Both the position numbers and the translations under genes were made by a program. A DNA stretch of 64,000 nucleotides from contig NZ_JAGTUU010000006.1 of the NCBI RefSeq assembly GCF_018224955.1, positions 1 to 64,000 on the forward strand, given 5' to 3'. The notes beneath the pieces are model-generated. The model searched no databases, was not told the DNA's origin, and saw only the letters and a list, made by a program, of their open reading frames with translations. This document shows, piece after piece, positions 44,670-54,340 of the stretch. Origin of the DNA: Thetidibacter halocola (GTDB taxonomy: Bacteria; Pseudomonadota; Alphaproteobacteria; Rhodobacterales; Rhodobacteraceae). How positions within the stretch are numbered: position 1 is the first letter of the stretch; each line of letters starts with the position of its first letter.

Positions 44670-46730
44670 CTATTCCTCGATCACAAGGGCCCCCGCCCCG
44701 CAGGACAGCATCGTGTTCTCGGCCGACAGCCGGTTTGACGGCAGGACGAAACGGACACTGGGTTCGGCACTCCAGAAAGCGGCGACGCAACGGAAACCCC
44801 GCGCGAGCGACGAAAAGAACTCGGCCGTCGAGACCCCGTTGAGTTGCAGCGCGTCGCCCACGCCGCCGGATGGTCCCTGCGACACCAGGGCGACCCGCGT
44901 TCCGCTGACCTGCGCCGTGCGCAGGACCAGCCCGGTTCGCGCGTTCACCTCGGCATCGCGGAAGCGCGCCTGCGTTCCGCCTGAAAGGATCAGCCCGTAG
45001 ACATCCGATGACAGTGTCAGCGGCGCCTCGTCCCCGCCCAGCCCAAGGATCCGCGACCCGAAAGCCTGCAGGGCGACGGCGTTGCCATGCAGCGCGACCG
45101 CGCCGAGATAAAGATCGGCGCGACACAGGCTCAGGCCCCTGGCCACTGCGCGGCTCAACTCGGAATCGCCCATGACCGTCAGCGCCTCGGCGGCCAGCGT
45201 GCCGTTCTCGACCTCGATCCCGATGACCTCGCCGCCGCCGGTTTCCCCTTCGCGCACCAGGTCGACCGCGTAGACTGACAGGCGCGGCAGGCCGCGCGCC
45301 GAGATCAGGCTTTCCGTCCGCGACAACAGGCACGCGGAGACACCGGCCGACTGGCCCGGTGCGACGCGAAGCTGGGCCTTTTCCAGCCCGTCGTCGGGTC
45401 GCAGGATGATCTCGTCGAAGGAACTGCCGTCCAGGTTGATCGTGCTTGTGGATCGCGACAGCGCCGGCAGGCGAAGGTCAAGGATGCGACGGCCCGCGCA
45501 GGCTGCCCCCGGACGAAAGCTGGACGCGGTGAGAGACGCGCCCGGCGCGATCCGCCGCAGGCAGGTCAGCACATCCGGCGGCGGGCAGATGAAGGCCTCT
45601 CTCCGGTCCGATCCCGCGCGCGCCTCGGCGAACCGCGCGGCCTCCGCCCACTCCATGCTGCCTGCGTCCGAAAGGCCCATCGCCGAAATCAGGACGCCGC
45701 ATCCGATGAAGACTGCCTGGCGGTTCGGTCCAAAGCTGAAGCCGAGGCGCGGGCGACCCAGCCTGTCGATGGCGGGCACAAGCGGAACGACATTGTCCTC
45801 GGTCAGTTGGAAATCCACGCCGGGAAAGGCAAAGTAACCGTGACGGTGGTCGTAGCCGTCGCATCCTTCGGTGCAGATATCGGCGTAAAGCGCATTGTCG
45901 ACCGACGTGCGCGCCTCGGCCCCCAGCAACGTGACGGGCGCATCGGCGCCCTGCCCCAGCAACGCCTTCAATCTGCTTTCGGCGGCGTCCAGCGCATCGC
46001 CTCCGGTCAGGAAAAGCTCCGCGACCGGCTGTCCGTCAAGGCGCCAGACAGGCAGATATCGCGGCGGCTCCATGCTGCCCTCTGGTGGCGACAGCCGCGC
46101 GACGAAGATTCGATCCAACCCGACATCGGACAGTAGGACGTCGATGCTGTGCAGGCTCCATGTCGCGGATGCGCCGACGGCGGGCTGCTGGGGACCGGCC
46201 GGATCGCCGGGCACCGCGTCGCCGCAATCGAGCGTCACCCGGACAACGGCACCGGGCGGTGCGTCGAGGCCTTGCAGCACACCGCTGCGTTGCAACCGCG
46301 CGCGGATGTCAAGGGCCGCCTTCAGGGTCTCGCAGCGGCGCGGCAGGGCATAGAATTCCGGGCCATCCGGTGCGGCGAGAAAATAGTTTCCCGACCCCTC
46401 GAGATCGGCCCAGATCCTCGTATCGGCAGGCCAGGCCGTTTCCTCGGGCGGGGCGGCCAGGCACGGAATGGCCGGATGCGCGCCAAGGGCGAAATCCGCG
46501 CTCAGGACGGAAAACGTCGTGACGTCAACGGGAACGCCACCATCGAGGGCGAGGATCGCCCGCGCCGCCGACTCGCCCGTGCATCCCGTGAGTTCCACGG
46601 CCTGATCGCCGTATGTGGCGACATAGACATCGACGTTTTCATCCGTCACGTAGACGGCAAGCCCCGGCGGCGCAGCCCAGAGAGCCAGTGGCATCAACAA
46701 GGTCGTCAGCACCGCAAGGAGATGTCTCAT
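44670..46730 (-). CDS. Exported hypothetical protein, possible C-terminal beta-helix
   Basis: A 686-aa protein with signal peptide 1-19 (LLAVLTTLLMPLALWA). Residues 20-170 resemble the N-terminal domain of the LRR protein (VYVTDENVDVYVATYGDQA, a Cys at the strand end, then SGNYFLAAPDG and RRCETLKAALDIRA). A middle domain (about 200-420) contains GRPRLGFSFGPNRQAVFIGC. The last 250 residues are short beta strands rich in Gly, Val and Leu (LTLSSDVYGLILSGGTQARF; GLVLRTAQVSGTRVALVSQG), as in right-handed beta-helices. No known family. It overlaps the preceding gene by ATGA. Confidence 0.75.
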   Translation of the reverse strand: MRHLLAVLTTLLMPLALWAAPPGLAVYVTDENVDVYVATYGDQAVELTGCTGESAARAILALDGGVPVDVTTFSVLSADFALGAHPAIPCLAAPPEETAWPADTRIWADLEGSGNYFLAAPDGPEFYALPRRCETLKAALDIRARLQRSGVLQGLDAPPGAVVRVTLDCGDAVPGDPAGPQQPAVGASATWSLHSIDVLLSDVGLDRIFVARLSPPEGSMEPPRYLPVWRLDGQPVAELFLTGGDALDAAESRLKALLGQGADAPVTLLGAEARTSVDNALYADICTEGCDGYDHRHGYFAFPGVDFQLTEDNVVPLVPAIDRLGRPRLGFSFGPNRQAVFIGCGVLISAMGLSDAGSMEWAEAARFAEARAGSDRREAFICPPPDVLTCLRRIAPGASLTASSFRPGAACAGRRILDLRLPALSRSTSTINLDGSSFDEIILRPDDGLEKAQLRVAPGQSAGVSACLLSRTESLISARGLPRLSVYAVDLVREGETGGGEVIGIEVENGTLAAEALTVMGDSELSRAVARGLSLCRADLYLGAVALHGNAVALQAFGSRILGLGGDEAPLTLSSDVYGLILSGGTQARFRDAEVNARTGLVLRTAQVSGTRVALVSQGPSGGVGDALQLNGVSTAEFFSSLARGFRCVAAFWSAEPSVRFVLPSNRLSAENTMLSCGAGALVIEE

Positions 46731-48064
46731 GGCAAGGCCTCCGTGCAGGTCCTTGCCGTGCTTGGCGACAACCCGACCGCGAGGAAGACCTGGTCCACCC
46801 CGGCAGAGCGGCACAGGTCCTGGACGGCGATGGTCTGCCCGCCGCCGAACGCGACGGACAGCACCCCGCTGACGGGCGCGCCGTTCTGCCCAAGGCAAAG
46901 CGGATTGTCCGCAAGACCTGGCTGACGGCAGACATCGATCGTCGCCGCACGGTTCCGCAGCGTCGTCAATTCGCAGAAATAGACGCGGCAGAGCTTGCCG
47001 ATGAGATCCCGGTTGGCGGCCTCGGCGTTCACGAGGGCGCGGACATCCTCCACGATCTTCTCGGCCCTGGGCAGGAAGTCGGTTTCGGTGATCCGTCCCA
47101 GTTCATCGGCGATGTCATCCCTGCGCTCGACGATCTTCGGCAGCAGGTTCACGTTCTCGGAGGTTATGAACAGACCGCCTTTCCAACGTTCGTATTCGTC
47201 GAGGATCGCCGTAGCCTGAAGGATCGCGTCCCGGTAATTTTCGTAGATCGGCGTCATCCGGGCATCCCGGGCAGCCGAGTAGACCGTCTCGTAGACATCG
47301 TATTCGTCATTCAGTTCCGCGGCCCGTGCGCCCAGCTCGGCGATGGCGGTGCCGGCCCGTTCGAGGATGCCTTCCGCCCGGGAGCGCTTGCGGGCGAACA
47401 TGGCCGTGATCGGGCTTTCGACCCCCCGGAAATAGGTCGTGATCACGTCTGCCACGGCCTCGTCGACAAAGGCCTCGATCTCGGTCGCGGTGACATTGGT
47501 GATGAGCCCGCATTCCGCATCGAAAGCCGGGGCCAGAACCCCGGCATGACAAGCGCTCATCTCGGTCAGGCGCGCCGTCAGCCGGCGTTCGGGCGCCATG
47601 CCTTCGGCATAGTCGAACAGGGCGTGATCCCAGCGGATCGCGTTCAGATCCGCCTGCGACAGCCGCCGCGCCTTGCAGAACCGCTCCCGCTCCAGCAGGG
47701 CCATCTGGCCGCTGGCACGAAACGCATCGAGGTGCCGCTGCGCCTCGGCGCATTGCAGCAGCCCCGAGGTCAGCGCCGCAAGCTGCTGGTGAACCGGCGG
47801 CAGGCCCAGGGTCTGCGCCCGGCGCAGGTCGCGCGCTGCGGCCTCGGTCTGTTCGGCACTGCGGGCGGGCTTGTGGAACCGGCACAGGCCCTTTTCGAAA
47901 TCCTCCAGCGCCGGGGTGTCAAAGGCAGGACCCGTGCAGCCCGGAGCATCGAGAATGTCCGCCTCGATCACGTAACCGGCCAGGTTGTCGACAAAGACCT
48001 CGCGGGCCGCCGCGCCCTGGGCCGCGGCCATCACGAGACCGGTCAGGATGAGACGGGTGATCAT
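46727..48064 (-). CDS. Exported hypothetical protein, mainly helical
   Basis: A 445-aa product with signal peptide 1-20 (LILTGLVMAAAQGAAA then REVFVDN). The central part (about 60-340) is helical and charged, for example RAEGILERAGTAIAELGARA and KIVERRDDIADELGRI, without membrane helices. Many Cys are spread over the chain (residues about 42, 61, 105, 132, 170, 184 and four or more near the C-terminus), typical of disulphide-bonded secreted proteins. I recognise no family. It overlaps both neighbours by 4 bases, which fixes its place in the operon. Confidence 0.75.
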   Translation of the reverse strand: MITRLILTGLVMAAAQGAAAREVFVDNLAGYVIEADILDAPGCTGPAFDTPALEDFEKGLCRFHKPARSAEQTEAAARDLRRAQTLGLPPVHQQLAALTSGLLQCAEAQRHLDAFRASGQMALLERERFCKARRLSQADLNAIRWDHALFDYAEGMAPERRLTARLTEMSACHAGVLAPAFDAECGLITNVTATEIEAFVDEAVADVITTYFRGVESPITAMFARKRSRAEGILERAGTAIAELGARAAELNDEYDVYETVYSAARDARMTPIYENYRDAILQATAILDEYERWKGGLFITSENVNLLPKIVERRDDIADELGRITETDFLPRAEKIVEDVRALVNAEAANRDLIGKLCRVYFCELTTLRNRAATIDVCRQPGLADNPLCLGQNGAPVSGVLSVAFGGGQTIAVQDLCRSAGVDQVFLAVGLSPSTARTCTEALP

Positions 48065-51000
48065 GGCGCACTCGCGAATATGAAGTAGACGGTGAAGACC
48101 GCGCCATCGAAGGGGCAGTCCGACGGGTGAAGCCCGATCCGGTATGTCGAGATCAGCGGGGCGCCGAGAAATGGCAAAACCGCAGACGGATCGTTGGGCG
48201 GGCCGGGCTGGCGCGGGAACTTGCGCACCTGGAACCGGTCGAACAGCCAGTAATTCACCACGCGGCGCAGATCGTCCTCGCTGTCGGCGAGGTTGTAGAA
48301 GGTCTGCAACGACAGGCGGCGTGGACCGGTGACGATATCGGCCACCATCTCGTCCGAGCCTTCGGCAAGCGGCCGGAAGATCGACCCGCTGCCCATATGC
48401 TCGAGCGAGAAGCGGTTCCACTGCGAGCCGGTGCACTGGTACTGGGTCCCCACCAGGACGTCGATCAGGGACATGTTCTTGCGGTCGCGGAACTTCTCGC
48501 GATCCCAGAGCACGAAGTATCCCAGTTCGCGCATCTCGGCCTCGGTCTGGGCGAAGGGCGAAATCTCGAACTCGACCGCATCGGTCAGCGCCAGCCGCTT
48601 CATGAAACCCGAATTCGAGGGCACAACGACGCGCGCCACGTCGATGTTGATCTGGCGCTCGTCGAAAAAGCGCCGGTTCACAATGTCGTCCACCAGCTGA
48701 TCGAGTTGCGCGCCCGTCGTGACGTAGGTCGACGGGAAATCGACCGCATCGCCTGTAAAGGCATGGACCGTCGTGTAGCGCTGGCGCATCAGGTGCAGCA
48801 GCCGGTTCGCCGTCGCCAGCGACCGGCGTTTGCCATCGATGTAGTCCGGGATGCCTTCCAGAAGTTCCGCAAGCGTTTCCTGGCTGGCGATGAACAGCCG
48901 GCTCCGTTCCGCCGGATCGTCGATCTGGCTGACCAGCGCAGTCATCTCTTCCTGCTGCTCGGACACGCGGGCCAGCGTTTCCGCCTGGAATTGCGTTATC
49001 GACTGCTCCAGTTCATTGTTCTTCAGAGAAAGGCCAATGGCGTTGTTCAGCTCGGCCACCAACGTTTCGGTGTTCGACGTTTCGTCCCGGATGCGCGCCT
49101 CAACGAAGCCGAGTTCCTCGTCACTCAGGGCCAGCATCTGCTGCGACTGCCTTTCACGCAGTTCGTTGATCAGGTTGGTCGCCGCCTGGCTTTCGTCGGC
49201 CAGCGCCGTGATCGTCCCACGCGTCTGCTCGACGCGTTCGATCCGTTGCTGTGCCGCATCGATCAGTTCGTCGATCCGCGTGGTATCGGCCGCCAGCTGG
49301 AAGTCGGACAGCGCGACGTTTTCCATCTCGAGCGACAGCACGTCGATGTCGCGTTCAAACCGCTCTATGGCGCCCTGCTGACGCGCGAACTCGAAATCGA
49401 CCAGGTCGTTCTCGCGGGCCTGGAGATCCATCGACGCCAGGAGACGCGCGTGATCCGCCGTCAGCCGGGAGACCTGTTCATCGATGCCGAGTTCCTGGCT
49501 TTCGCATTCCACCGCCGCCATGGAATTCTGAAGCGTCAGTTCCTTTATGTCGCTCAGGCCGTCGGCCCGCTGGCCCGCCAACTGGAAATGCGTCCGGTGC
49601 AGCGCAACCGCCTTGATTGCGCGTTGGTAGTCGATCTGCTCGGTCTGCTGGCGATAGCGGTCGATCTGCTGGTTCAGCTGGTTGATCTGGTTGATGTGCT
49701 GCTGGGTGACGCGGCCGGCGCTGATGATGCTGGACAGCACGCTGCGCGCCGCCTCGACGGTTGCCTTTGCGGTGCGCGCTGCATCGATTTCGGTATAGAC
49801 ACCGCTCGACATGCCAGCGACGGCGGTCGTCATGACGGGAACCAGTGTCGCAGTCGCATAGGTGGCCTCGGCGATCGTGAGTATCACATTCGCCGATTGC
49901 GTGGTGAATTCGAACGCCACGAACCACGCCTGCACTTCGTTCAGCTGATCGATAACCTGCTGCTTCGCCTCGTTGAAATCGTCTTCCTGCTTCTGCAGCA
50001 TCTCCTTTTCGGCCTCGTAGATAGCCTTGGCGAAATCGGTCTCGGTCTGCGTGAAGGCGCCGCAATCCACATCCGCTATTTCCTCGGCGAGGGTCGCGTC
50101 CGCAGAGATCATCACCGATCCCTCCACCATCGATTGCAGGTCCGAGAAATCGGCGGCGCCGACGACGCATTTCACCGTGAAGGCGCGGGCCTGGATCTGT
50201 GCATTCAGCAGTTTGCCGCGAAGTCCGGGCTCGCCGCCCTCGCCGCACATGTTCGCGACGTATTCCGTCCGGGTGAAGCTGGGGGTCGGCACGTCGCAGG
50301 GCTCTTCGCTGGGCAGGAGCGGGACGAAGGGGGTGGCAGGCGACTCGCCGATGAAGGCCAGTTGCGACTCGACGTTGCAGATGTCGGTCCGCATCACGCG
50401 GCGCTTCTTCTCGAACAGGTCGCTGCGCCTGATCTCCAGCAGTTCGATATCCGCCAGCGCCTGGCCGATGCCGGCCTCGGCGTTGGAAATCTGGGTTGCA
50501 AGAATCTGCCGCTGCCTGTCAAGCTGTTCGCGCTGGTTCATGTTCCGCGCGATCTGCCGTTCGTATTCGTTGATCTGCGAATTGATCGACGAGACCTGAA
50601 GATCCAGGTTCATCCGCGTCATCTCGAAATTCAGCAGCCAGCGCAGTTCGTTCCTGCGCTCGACTTCGGCTTCCTTGCTCAAGACGATCAGATCCAGTTC
50701 CTGGCGGCCTTCGATCTGCGAGCGGCGGTTCTCGAATTCGGCGATCTTGGTGGCGAGGGCGATTTCGAGTTGCCGGATGTTCTGGCGATGGGCAAACGTG
50801 TCCCGATCGGCCGAAATGCCCTGGATCTCCTGCCGGACATCATTGGCAAAGACCTGCGCCTCCTGTTCGATCTTGCCGATCTGGTGGGCGATCAGGTTGA
50901 TCTGCTGGCTGCGCACGGTGCGCCGTTCGTCTATGTCGCGGTTGGCCTGCGATTCCAGAGCCGCGCTCCAGGCGCGCACGACCGCCTCGATCCTGCTTTC

Positions 51001-51900
51001 GATCTCGGCGATGTCGCGCGAGGTCTCGGCCAGCCGCTGCTGCAATTCCTCGAAGGGGATCGTCGTGAAGGCGTCCGGGTCGAGGTTGAGGAAAAGAAAC
51101 CCTCTCTCGACGCTGTGCAGGCGCGCCTGAAGGTCGTTTTCCAGCAGCAGGATCTCGGCGCGCAGATCGTCATAGGTCGTCTCGCCGGGGATATCCATGC
51201 TGGTCTCGATCAGGGACCACAGCGCGGCCTGGTACTGTGTATGGGCCTTGTGCAGGTTCGGCTGCGACTCGAGGCCCGCCCCGGACCCCGCCTCGATCGC
51301 CGAGGTGACGGCAAAGCTCAGCGCCTTGACGCGCGCCTCGGACATGGTCTGGTACCAGGCATCGCCGGTGCTCATGAACAGGCGGATCTTCACCGCGTTC
51401 AATCCGACCAGTTGCTGCGTGAAGGTGCGGAAGCTGGCCTCTGCCTGCGCACCTTCGCCGCCGCCTTGCTGCCGGGCGAGGAACTTCAACCCGCGCTCGG
51501 CAATCGCGATCCCCTCGTTGGCGTTGCGCTGCGCCTCCTGCGGGCTGAGTATCGTGCCGCCGCGATCCAGCGTCCCGGCCGTCGACAGGAAAGGCAGGTT
51601 GGCCGCAAGGAAAAGCCGGTAGCGGGCAAGCTGCAAATGGCAGTCATACCCGCAGACCAGCGGCAACCGGCCCGCCGGATCGTCGCCGCAGGTTGCCAGA
51701 TACTGTTCGAGCTCTCCGGCGACTTCCCCCATGTATTTCAGATCGCCGCGGAAATTGGCAATGCGCAGCAGCGTGGTCAGGCGACCGGCATTGTCGGTGG
51801 CCGCTTGCAGGTCATCATCCGTGCAGGACTGCGCCTGCGCCGACGTAACGCCTGCGACCAGCATCGCGAGGACAAGCGACCATGTGCGCAGGTGTCTCAT
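48061..51900 (-). CDS. Exported giant coiled-coil protein with central uncharged segment; TcA-like architecture
   Basis: A 1279-aa protein. Signal peptide 1-23 (LVLAMLVAGVTSAQA). N-terminal helical domain with Cys (26, 71, 83, 87). Long coiled coil about 245-505 (EQLDRQRQILATQISNAEAG). Cys-rich linker 508-613. More coiled coil to about 660, then residues 666-704 carry a single charge before the end (ANVILTIAEATYATATLVPV), then coiled coil 705-1030 and a beta-rich C-terminal domain 1085-1279. Two long helical arms around an uncharged tip and a C-terminal beta domain recall TcA pore-forming subunits, and the Rhs partner downstream is TcB-TcC-like. No clear sequence identity to TcA is visible, so this is architecture only. 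Other helical pore formers or filament proteins are alternatives. Confidence 0.75.
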   Translation of the reverse strand: MRHLRTWSLVLAMLVAGVTSAQAQSCTDDDLQAATDNAGRLTTLLRIANFRGDLKYMGEVAGELEQYLATCGDDPAGRLPLVCGYDCHLQLARYRLFLAANLPFLSTAGTLDRGGTILSPQEAQRNANEGIAIAERGLKFLARQQGGGEGAQAEASFRTFTQQLVGLNAVKIRLFMSTGDAWYQTMSEARVKALSFAVTSAIEAGSGAGLESQPNLHKAHTQYQAALWSLIETSMDIPGETTYDDLRAEILLLENDLQARLHSVERGFLFLNLDPDAFTTIPFEELQQRLAETSRDIAEIESRIEAVVRAWSAALESQANRDIDERRTVRSQQINLIAHQIGKIEQEAQVFANDVRQEIQGISADRDTFAHRQNIRQLEIALATKIAEFENRRSQIEGRQELDLIVLSKEAEVERRNELRWLLNFEMTRMNLDLQVSSINSQINEYERQIARNMNQREQLDRQRQILATQISNAEAGIGQALADIELLEIRRSDLFEKKRRVMRTDICNVESQLAFIGESPATPFVPLLPSEEPCDVPTPSFTRTEYVANMCGEGGEPGLRGKLLNAQIQARAFTVKCVVGAADFSDLQSMVEGSVMISADATLAEEIADVDCGAFTQTETDFAKAIYEAEKEMLQKQEDDFNEAKQQVIDQLNEVQAWFVAFEFTTQSANVILTIAEATYATATLVPVMTTAVAGMSSGVYTEIDAARTAKATVEAARSVLSSIISAGRVTQQHINQINQLNQQIDRYRQQTEQIDYQRAIKAVALHRTHFQLAGQRADGLSDIKELTLQNSMAAVECESQELGIDEQVSRLTADHARLLASMDLQARENDLVDFEFARQQGAIERFERDIDVLSLEMENVALSDFQLAADTTRIDELIDAAQQRIERVEQTRGTITALADESQAATNLINELRERQSQQMLALSDEELGFVEARIRDETSNTETLVAELNNAIGLSLKNNELEQSITQFQAETLARVSEQQEEMTALVSQIDDPAERSRLFIASQETLAELLEGIPDYIDGKRRSLATANRLLHLMRQRYTTVHAFTGDAVDFPSTYVTTGAQLDQLVDDIVNRRFFDERQINIDVARVVVPSNSGFMKRLALTDAVEFEISPFAQTEAEMRELGYFVLWDREKFRDRKNMSLIDVLVGTQYQCTGSQWNRFSLEHMGSGSIFRPLAEGSDEMVADIVTGPRRLSLQTFYNLADSEDDLRRVVNYWLFDRFQVRKFPRQPGPPNDPSAVLPFLGAPLISTYRIGLHPSDCPFDGAVFTVYFIFASAP

Positions 51901-53222
51901 CTCTGGCTCTCCAGGAGGTTTTCGGACAGGCGGCGAACGTGATGCGCAAGCTCGGCCATGAAGGCGGCCTGAAGGGATGGCGCGGTCAGCGAGGACGCGA
52001 CAGTGCGCGCCGAAGTCAGGCAGGCATCATACGGCCCCTGGATCGACGCCGTCAGGACACCGGTATCGCGCTGGAAGTCGAGATTCTGATATAGCCCACG
52101 AAGCTGCGCACAGTTGAACAGGGACAGGGACAACGCCGGATCGGCCGTGACGTCGGCAAGGGCCGCCAGCTGGTTCAGCACAGTGCGCATCCGTTCGGCC
52201 ATCTGCGACATGCGTGCCTGCGCCGTTTCCAGGTCCTGCAATTGGCCGGGTTGCCTGAGCGTCGACAGGTCCACAGCGTTCAATTCCGCGATCGTGACGT
52301 CGGCGTTCAGCCCGTCCTCCTTGACCAGCCGAAGGTTCGCCGCGGCATTGCCGAAACGGCGCTCAAGATCGAGGATTTCGGCCGACTTGATCTCGACATC
52401 CATGCGGTTGACGAGGTCCTGGAACTCGGCGGCCGCGGCGTCGAGCAGAACAAGGCTGTCCTCGACCTTGGCGCGCGCCTCGGCTGCCACGGTCTCTCGA
52501 ACGCGGGTTTCGACGATGCGGACGGTTTCGCCACGGCCGCGGACCGGCTCGACCGAACACACGAGCGCGGCAAGCGGCGAATCCTCCAGACGCTCCGCCG
52601 TCGCCACCTGGATCGGCAACAGGGCTTCCCAGCCGGCCGGCACGTCCACCGTGCCCCGTGTCGACAGAACACCGGCAGACAACGCCCTGATCCGCCGAAG
52701 CATCCTGCACTTTTCGGTCATGGTGGGTTGCGCGAAGTAGAGGCGTGCATAGGACAGGTAGGCCTCCAGGCCGGCGGCCACCTGGTGCCGGGTCAGGCCG
52801 TCCAGAATGGCGGCTGTATCGGTGCTTGCCCGCTCGTAGAACTCGTAACGGCCAAGATACAACTCGGCAAACGCGAGCCGGCGATGCAGAACTGCCGCCT
52901 CTTCGGGTGCCAACGGGATCACCGGGAAAGCCAGCCTCGTGCCCTGCCCCGCGCCGGAGGTCGCGGTTTCGCCGATGATCTGCCCCAGCCCGGGCAGGCC
53001 GAAATCCGGCGCGGCGTCGGTCACGGGTTCCACGCTGTCCGGCGTTCCCGGCACCATCATGTCGAACAGCGACGCATCGGGCGCCTCGGCGCCAAGTGTC
53101 GAGGCCCAGAAGGTGTCGAGCTTGTCCGAACTGTAGCGCCGGTCGACGATCGTATCCTGCGCCACGGCGGTGCCGGGCCAGAATGCCGCCAACATCAGCA
53201 TGGACAGGAAAAGCGTCTTCAT
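51897..53222 (-). CDS. Exported hypothetical protein, helical
   Basis: A 441-aa protein with signal peptide 1-22 (LFLSMLMLAAFWPGTAVA then QDTIVD). The N-terminal 90 residues are low in structure (APDASLFDMMVPGTPDSVEP). From about 105 on it is helical, with a segment of heptad-like charge (RVRETVAAEARAKVEDSL; AEILDLERRFGNAAANLRLV). Few Cys (about 167, 213, 375 and 405). No family recognised. It is joined to both neighbours by ATGA overlaps. It may pack against the coiled-coil protein encoded next; that is inferred from order and helical nature. Confidence 0.75.
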   Translation of the reverse strand: MKTLFLSMLMLAAFWPGTAVAQDTIVDRRYSSDKLDTFWASTLGAEAPDASLFDMMVPGTPDSVEPVTDAAPDFGLPGLGQIIGETATSGAGQGTRLAFPVIPLAPEEAAVLHRRLAFAELYLGRYEFYERASTDTAAILDGLTRHQVAAGLEAYLSYARLYFAQPTMTEKCRMLRRIRALSAGVLSTRGTVDVPAGWEALLPIQVATAERLEDSPLAALVCSVEPVRGRGETVRIVETRVRETVAAEARAKVEDSLVLLDAAAAEFQDLVNRMDVEIKSAEILDLERRFGNAAANLRLVKEDGLNADVTIAELNAVDLSTLRQPGQLQDLETAQARMSQMAERMRTVLNQLAALADVTADPALSLSLFNCAQLRGLYQNLDFQRDTGVLTASIQGPYDACLTSARTVASSLTAPSLQAAFMAELAHHVRRLSENLLESQR

Positions 53223-54340
53223 CGGCAGTACCACACGAGCCGGGATGCTGCCTCGCCAGTGCAGATCCCGGTTGTCGCCCCATGCCCGGACCAGTCCGCC
53301 TTGATCCGGGCGTAATCCTCGCGCGCTTGCCGGCCCGGCCCCTCGGCGTTCACAGCGTCTTCGAGCCGCGGGAACGGTCGCGCCGGATCGGTCGGCATCA
53401 GGATTCCGATCATGTTGATGTGAAACGCGGATTCCTTCATGAATTGCTGTGCGGCGGCAATCGTTTCCTGCCGGAGCGCGGCGTAATCCTCGAGGGAAAT
53501 TCCGTTCAAGGCCGCAGAGAAGTTGCCTTGCTGGATCTGCACGCTGCGCAGCCGGCCAGCGTTTTGGGACGCCAGCGCATCCAGAACGGCCGTGTCGACC
53601 GCAAGCGTGGCGCCCGCCCCCGTCACACCGCCGAAGACCTCCTCGAACAAGGCGCGGATGGCCAGCAGCCGGTTTAGCGAGGCGTCGATCTCGGCGTTGC
53701 GCAGGGCAAGGCCGGTCTCGAGGTCCGAAGCCTTGCTGACGAAGCCGCGCAGGGCCAGTTGCAGGGTCTGGTAACTGTCGGAAACGGCGGCCGGCGGCGA
53801 CAGGAAGACGTCGGTGGCATAGCGCTTGGCCTCGCTCCGGGCGATGGATTGGACGGTGGCGCGCGTCAAAGCGGATTCCGGGCATCCCCGAACGGTCGAC
53901 AGGCGCTCGAACATCTGCGCAGCGCTGTGGATCTGTCGCATCTGGCGAACCGTGCCGAACTGCCCTGTCCGGGTGAATTCCTCGTCGACGCTGCCCAGGT
54001 AGTCGAAGAGGTATTCGCGGGACTGCTTGGCCATCTCGCATTCCAGACCGGCGGCCCGCTCGCGCAGGAACATGCCGAAAAAGGACGCGCCGATGTAGAA
54101 CTTCTGGTCGATGGTTGGCGCCAGGTCCTCGACGAAAAGCGTGGACAGAACCCGGTCATACGCGCCGCACGCATAAGTCCGTTCGAGGCAGGCCTGGTCC
54201 TGCTGGAGATCACATTGGGCAAGGGACGCGCCACAGCCGTTCTGTGCCGCTGCGGATCCGGCCGTCAGCGCAGACAGTTGAAGAAGGACAGCCGGCAAGA
54301 AGCCACGCAATATCCTTCGAAATCGGTCGGCCCAATCCAT
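53219..54340 (-). CDS. Exported hypothetical protein, first gene of the Rhs/LRR operon
   Basis: A 373-aa protein with a signal peptide about 1-37 (FLPAVLLQLSALTAGSAAA then QNGCG). A Cys-rich start (CGASLAQCDLQQDQACLE) is followed by helices (RALFEEVFGGVTGAGATLAV; DYAALRQETIAAAQQFMKES). The size and helix content resemble the 441-aa product downstream, but I see no clear repeat between them. I start at ATG 54340 because AGGAAGG lies about 7 bases upstream; longer readings lack a signal peptide at the right place. It overlaps the next gene by 4 bases. Confidence 0.75.
   Translation of the reverse strand: MDWADRFRRILRGFLPAVLLQLSALTAGSAAAQNGCGASLAQCDLQQDQACLERTYACGAYDRVLSTLFVEDLAPTIDQKFYIGASFFGMFLRERAAGLECEMAKQSREYLFDYLGSVDEEFTRTGQFGTVRQMRQIHSAAQMFERLSTVRGCPESALTRATVQSIARSEAKRYATDVFLSPPAAVSDSYQTLQLALRGFVSKASDLETGLALRNAEIDASLNRLLAIRALFEEVFGGVTGAGATLAVDTAVLDALASQNAGRLRSVQIQQGNFSAALNGISLEDYAALRQETIAAAQQFMKESAFHINMIGILMPTDPARPFPRLEDAVNAEGPGRQAREDYARIKADWSGHGATTGICTGEAASRLVWYCR

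Noticed and set aside
48127-51942. A long open frame of about 1270 codons on the + strand opposite the coiled-coil gene
   Set aside because: It mirrors the minus-strand gene codon by codon, as often happens in GC-rich DNA. Its product is low-complexity in Arg, Asp and His, has no signal peptide or domain, and the minus-strand gene has a signal peptide, overlaps and a sensible protein.
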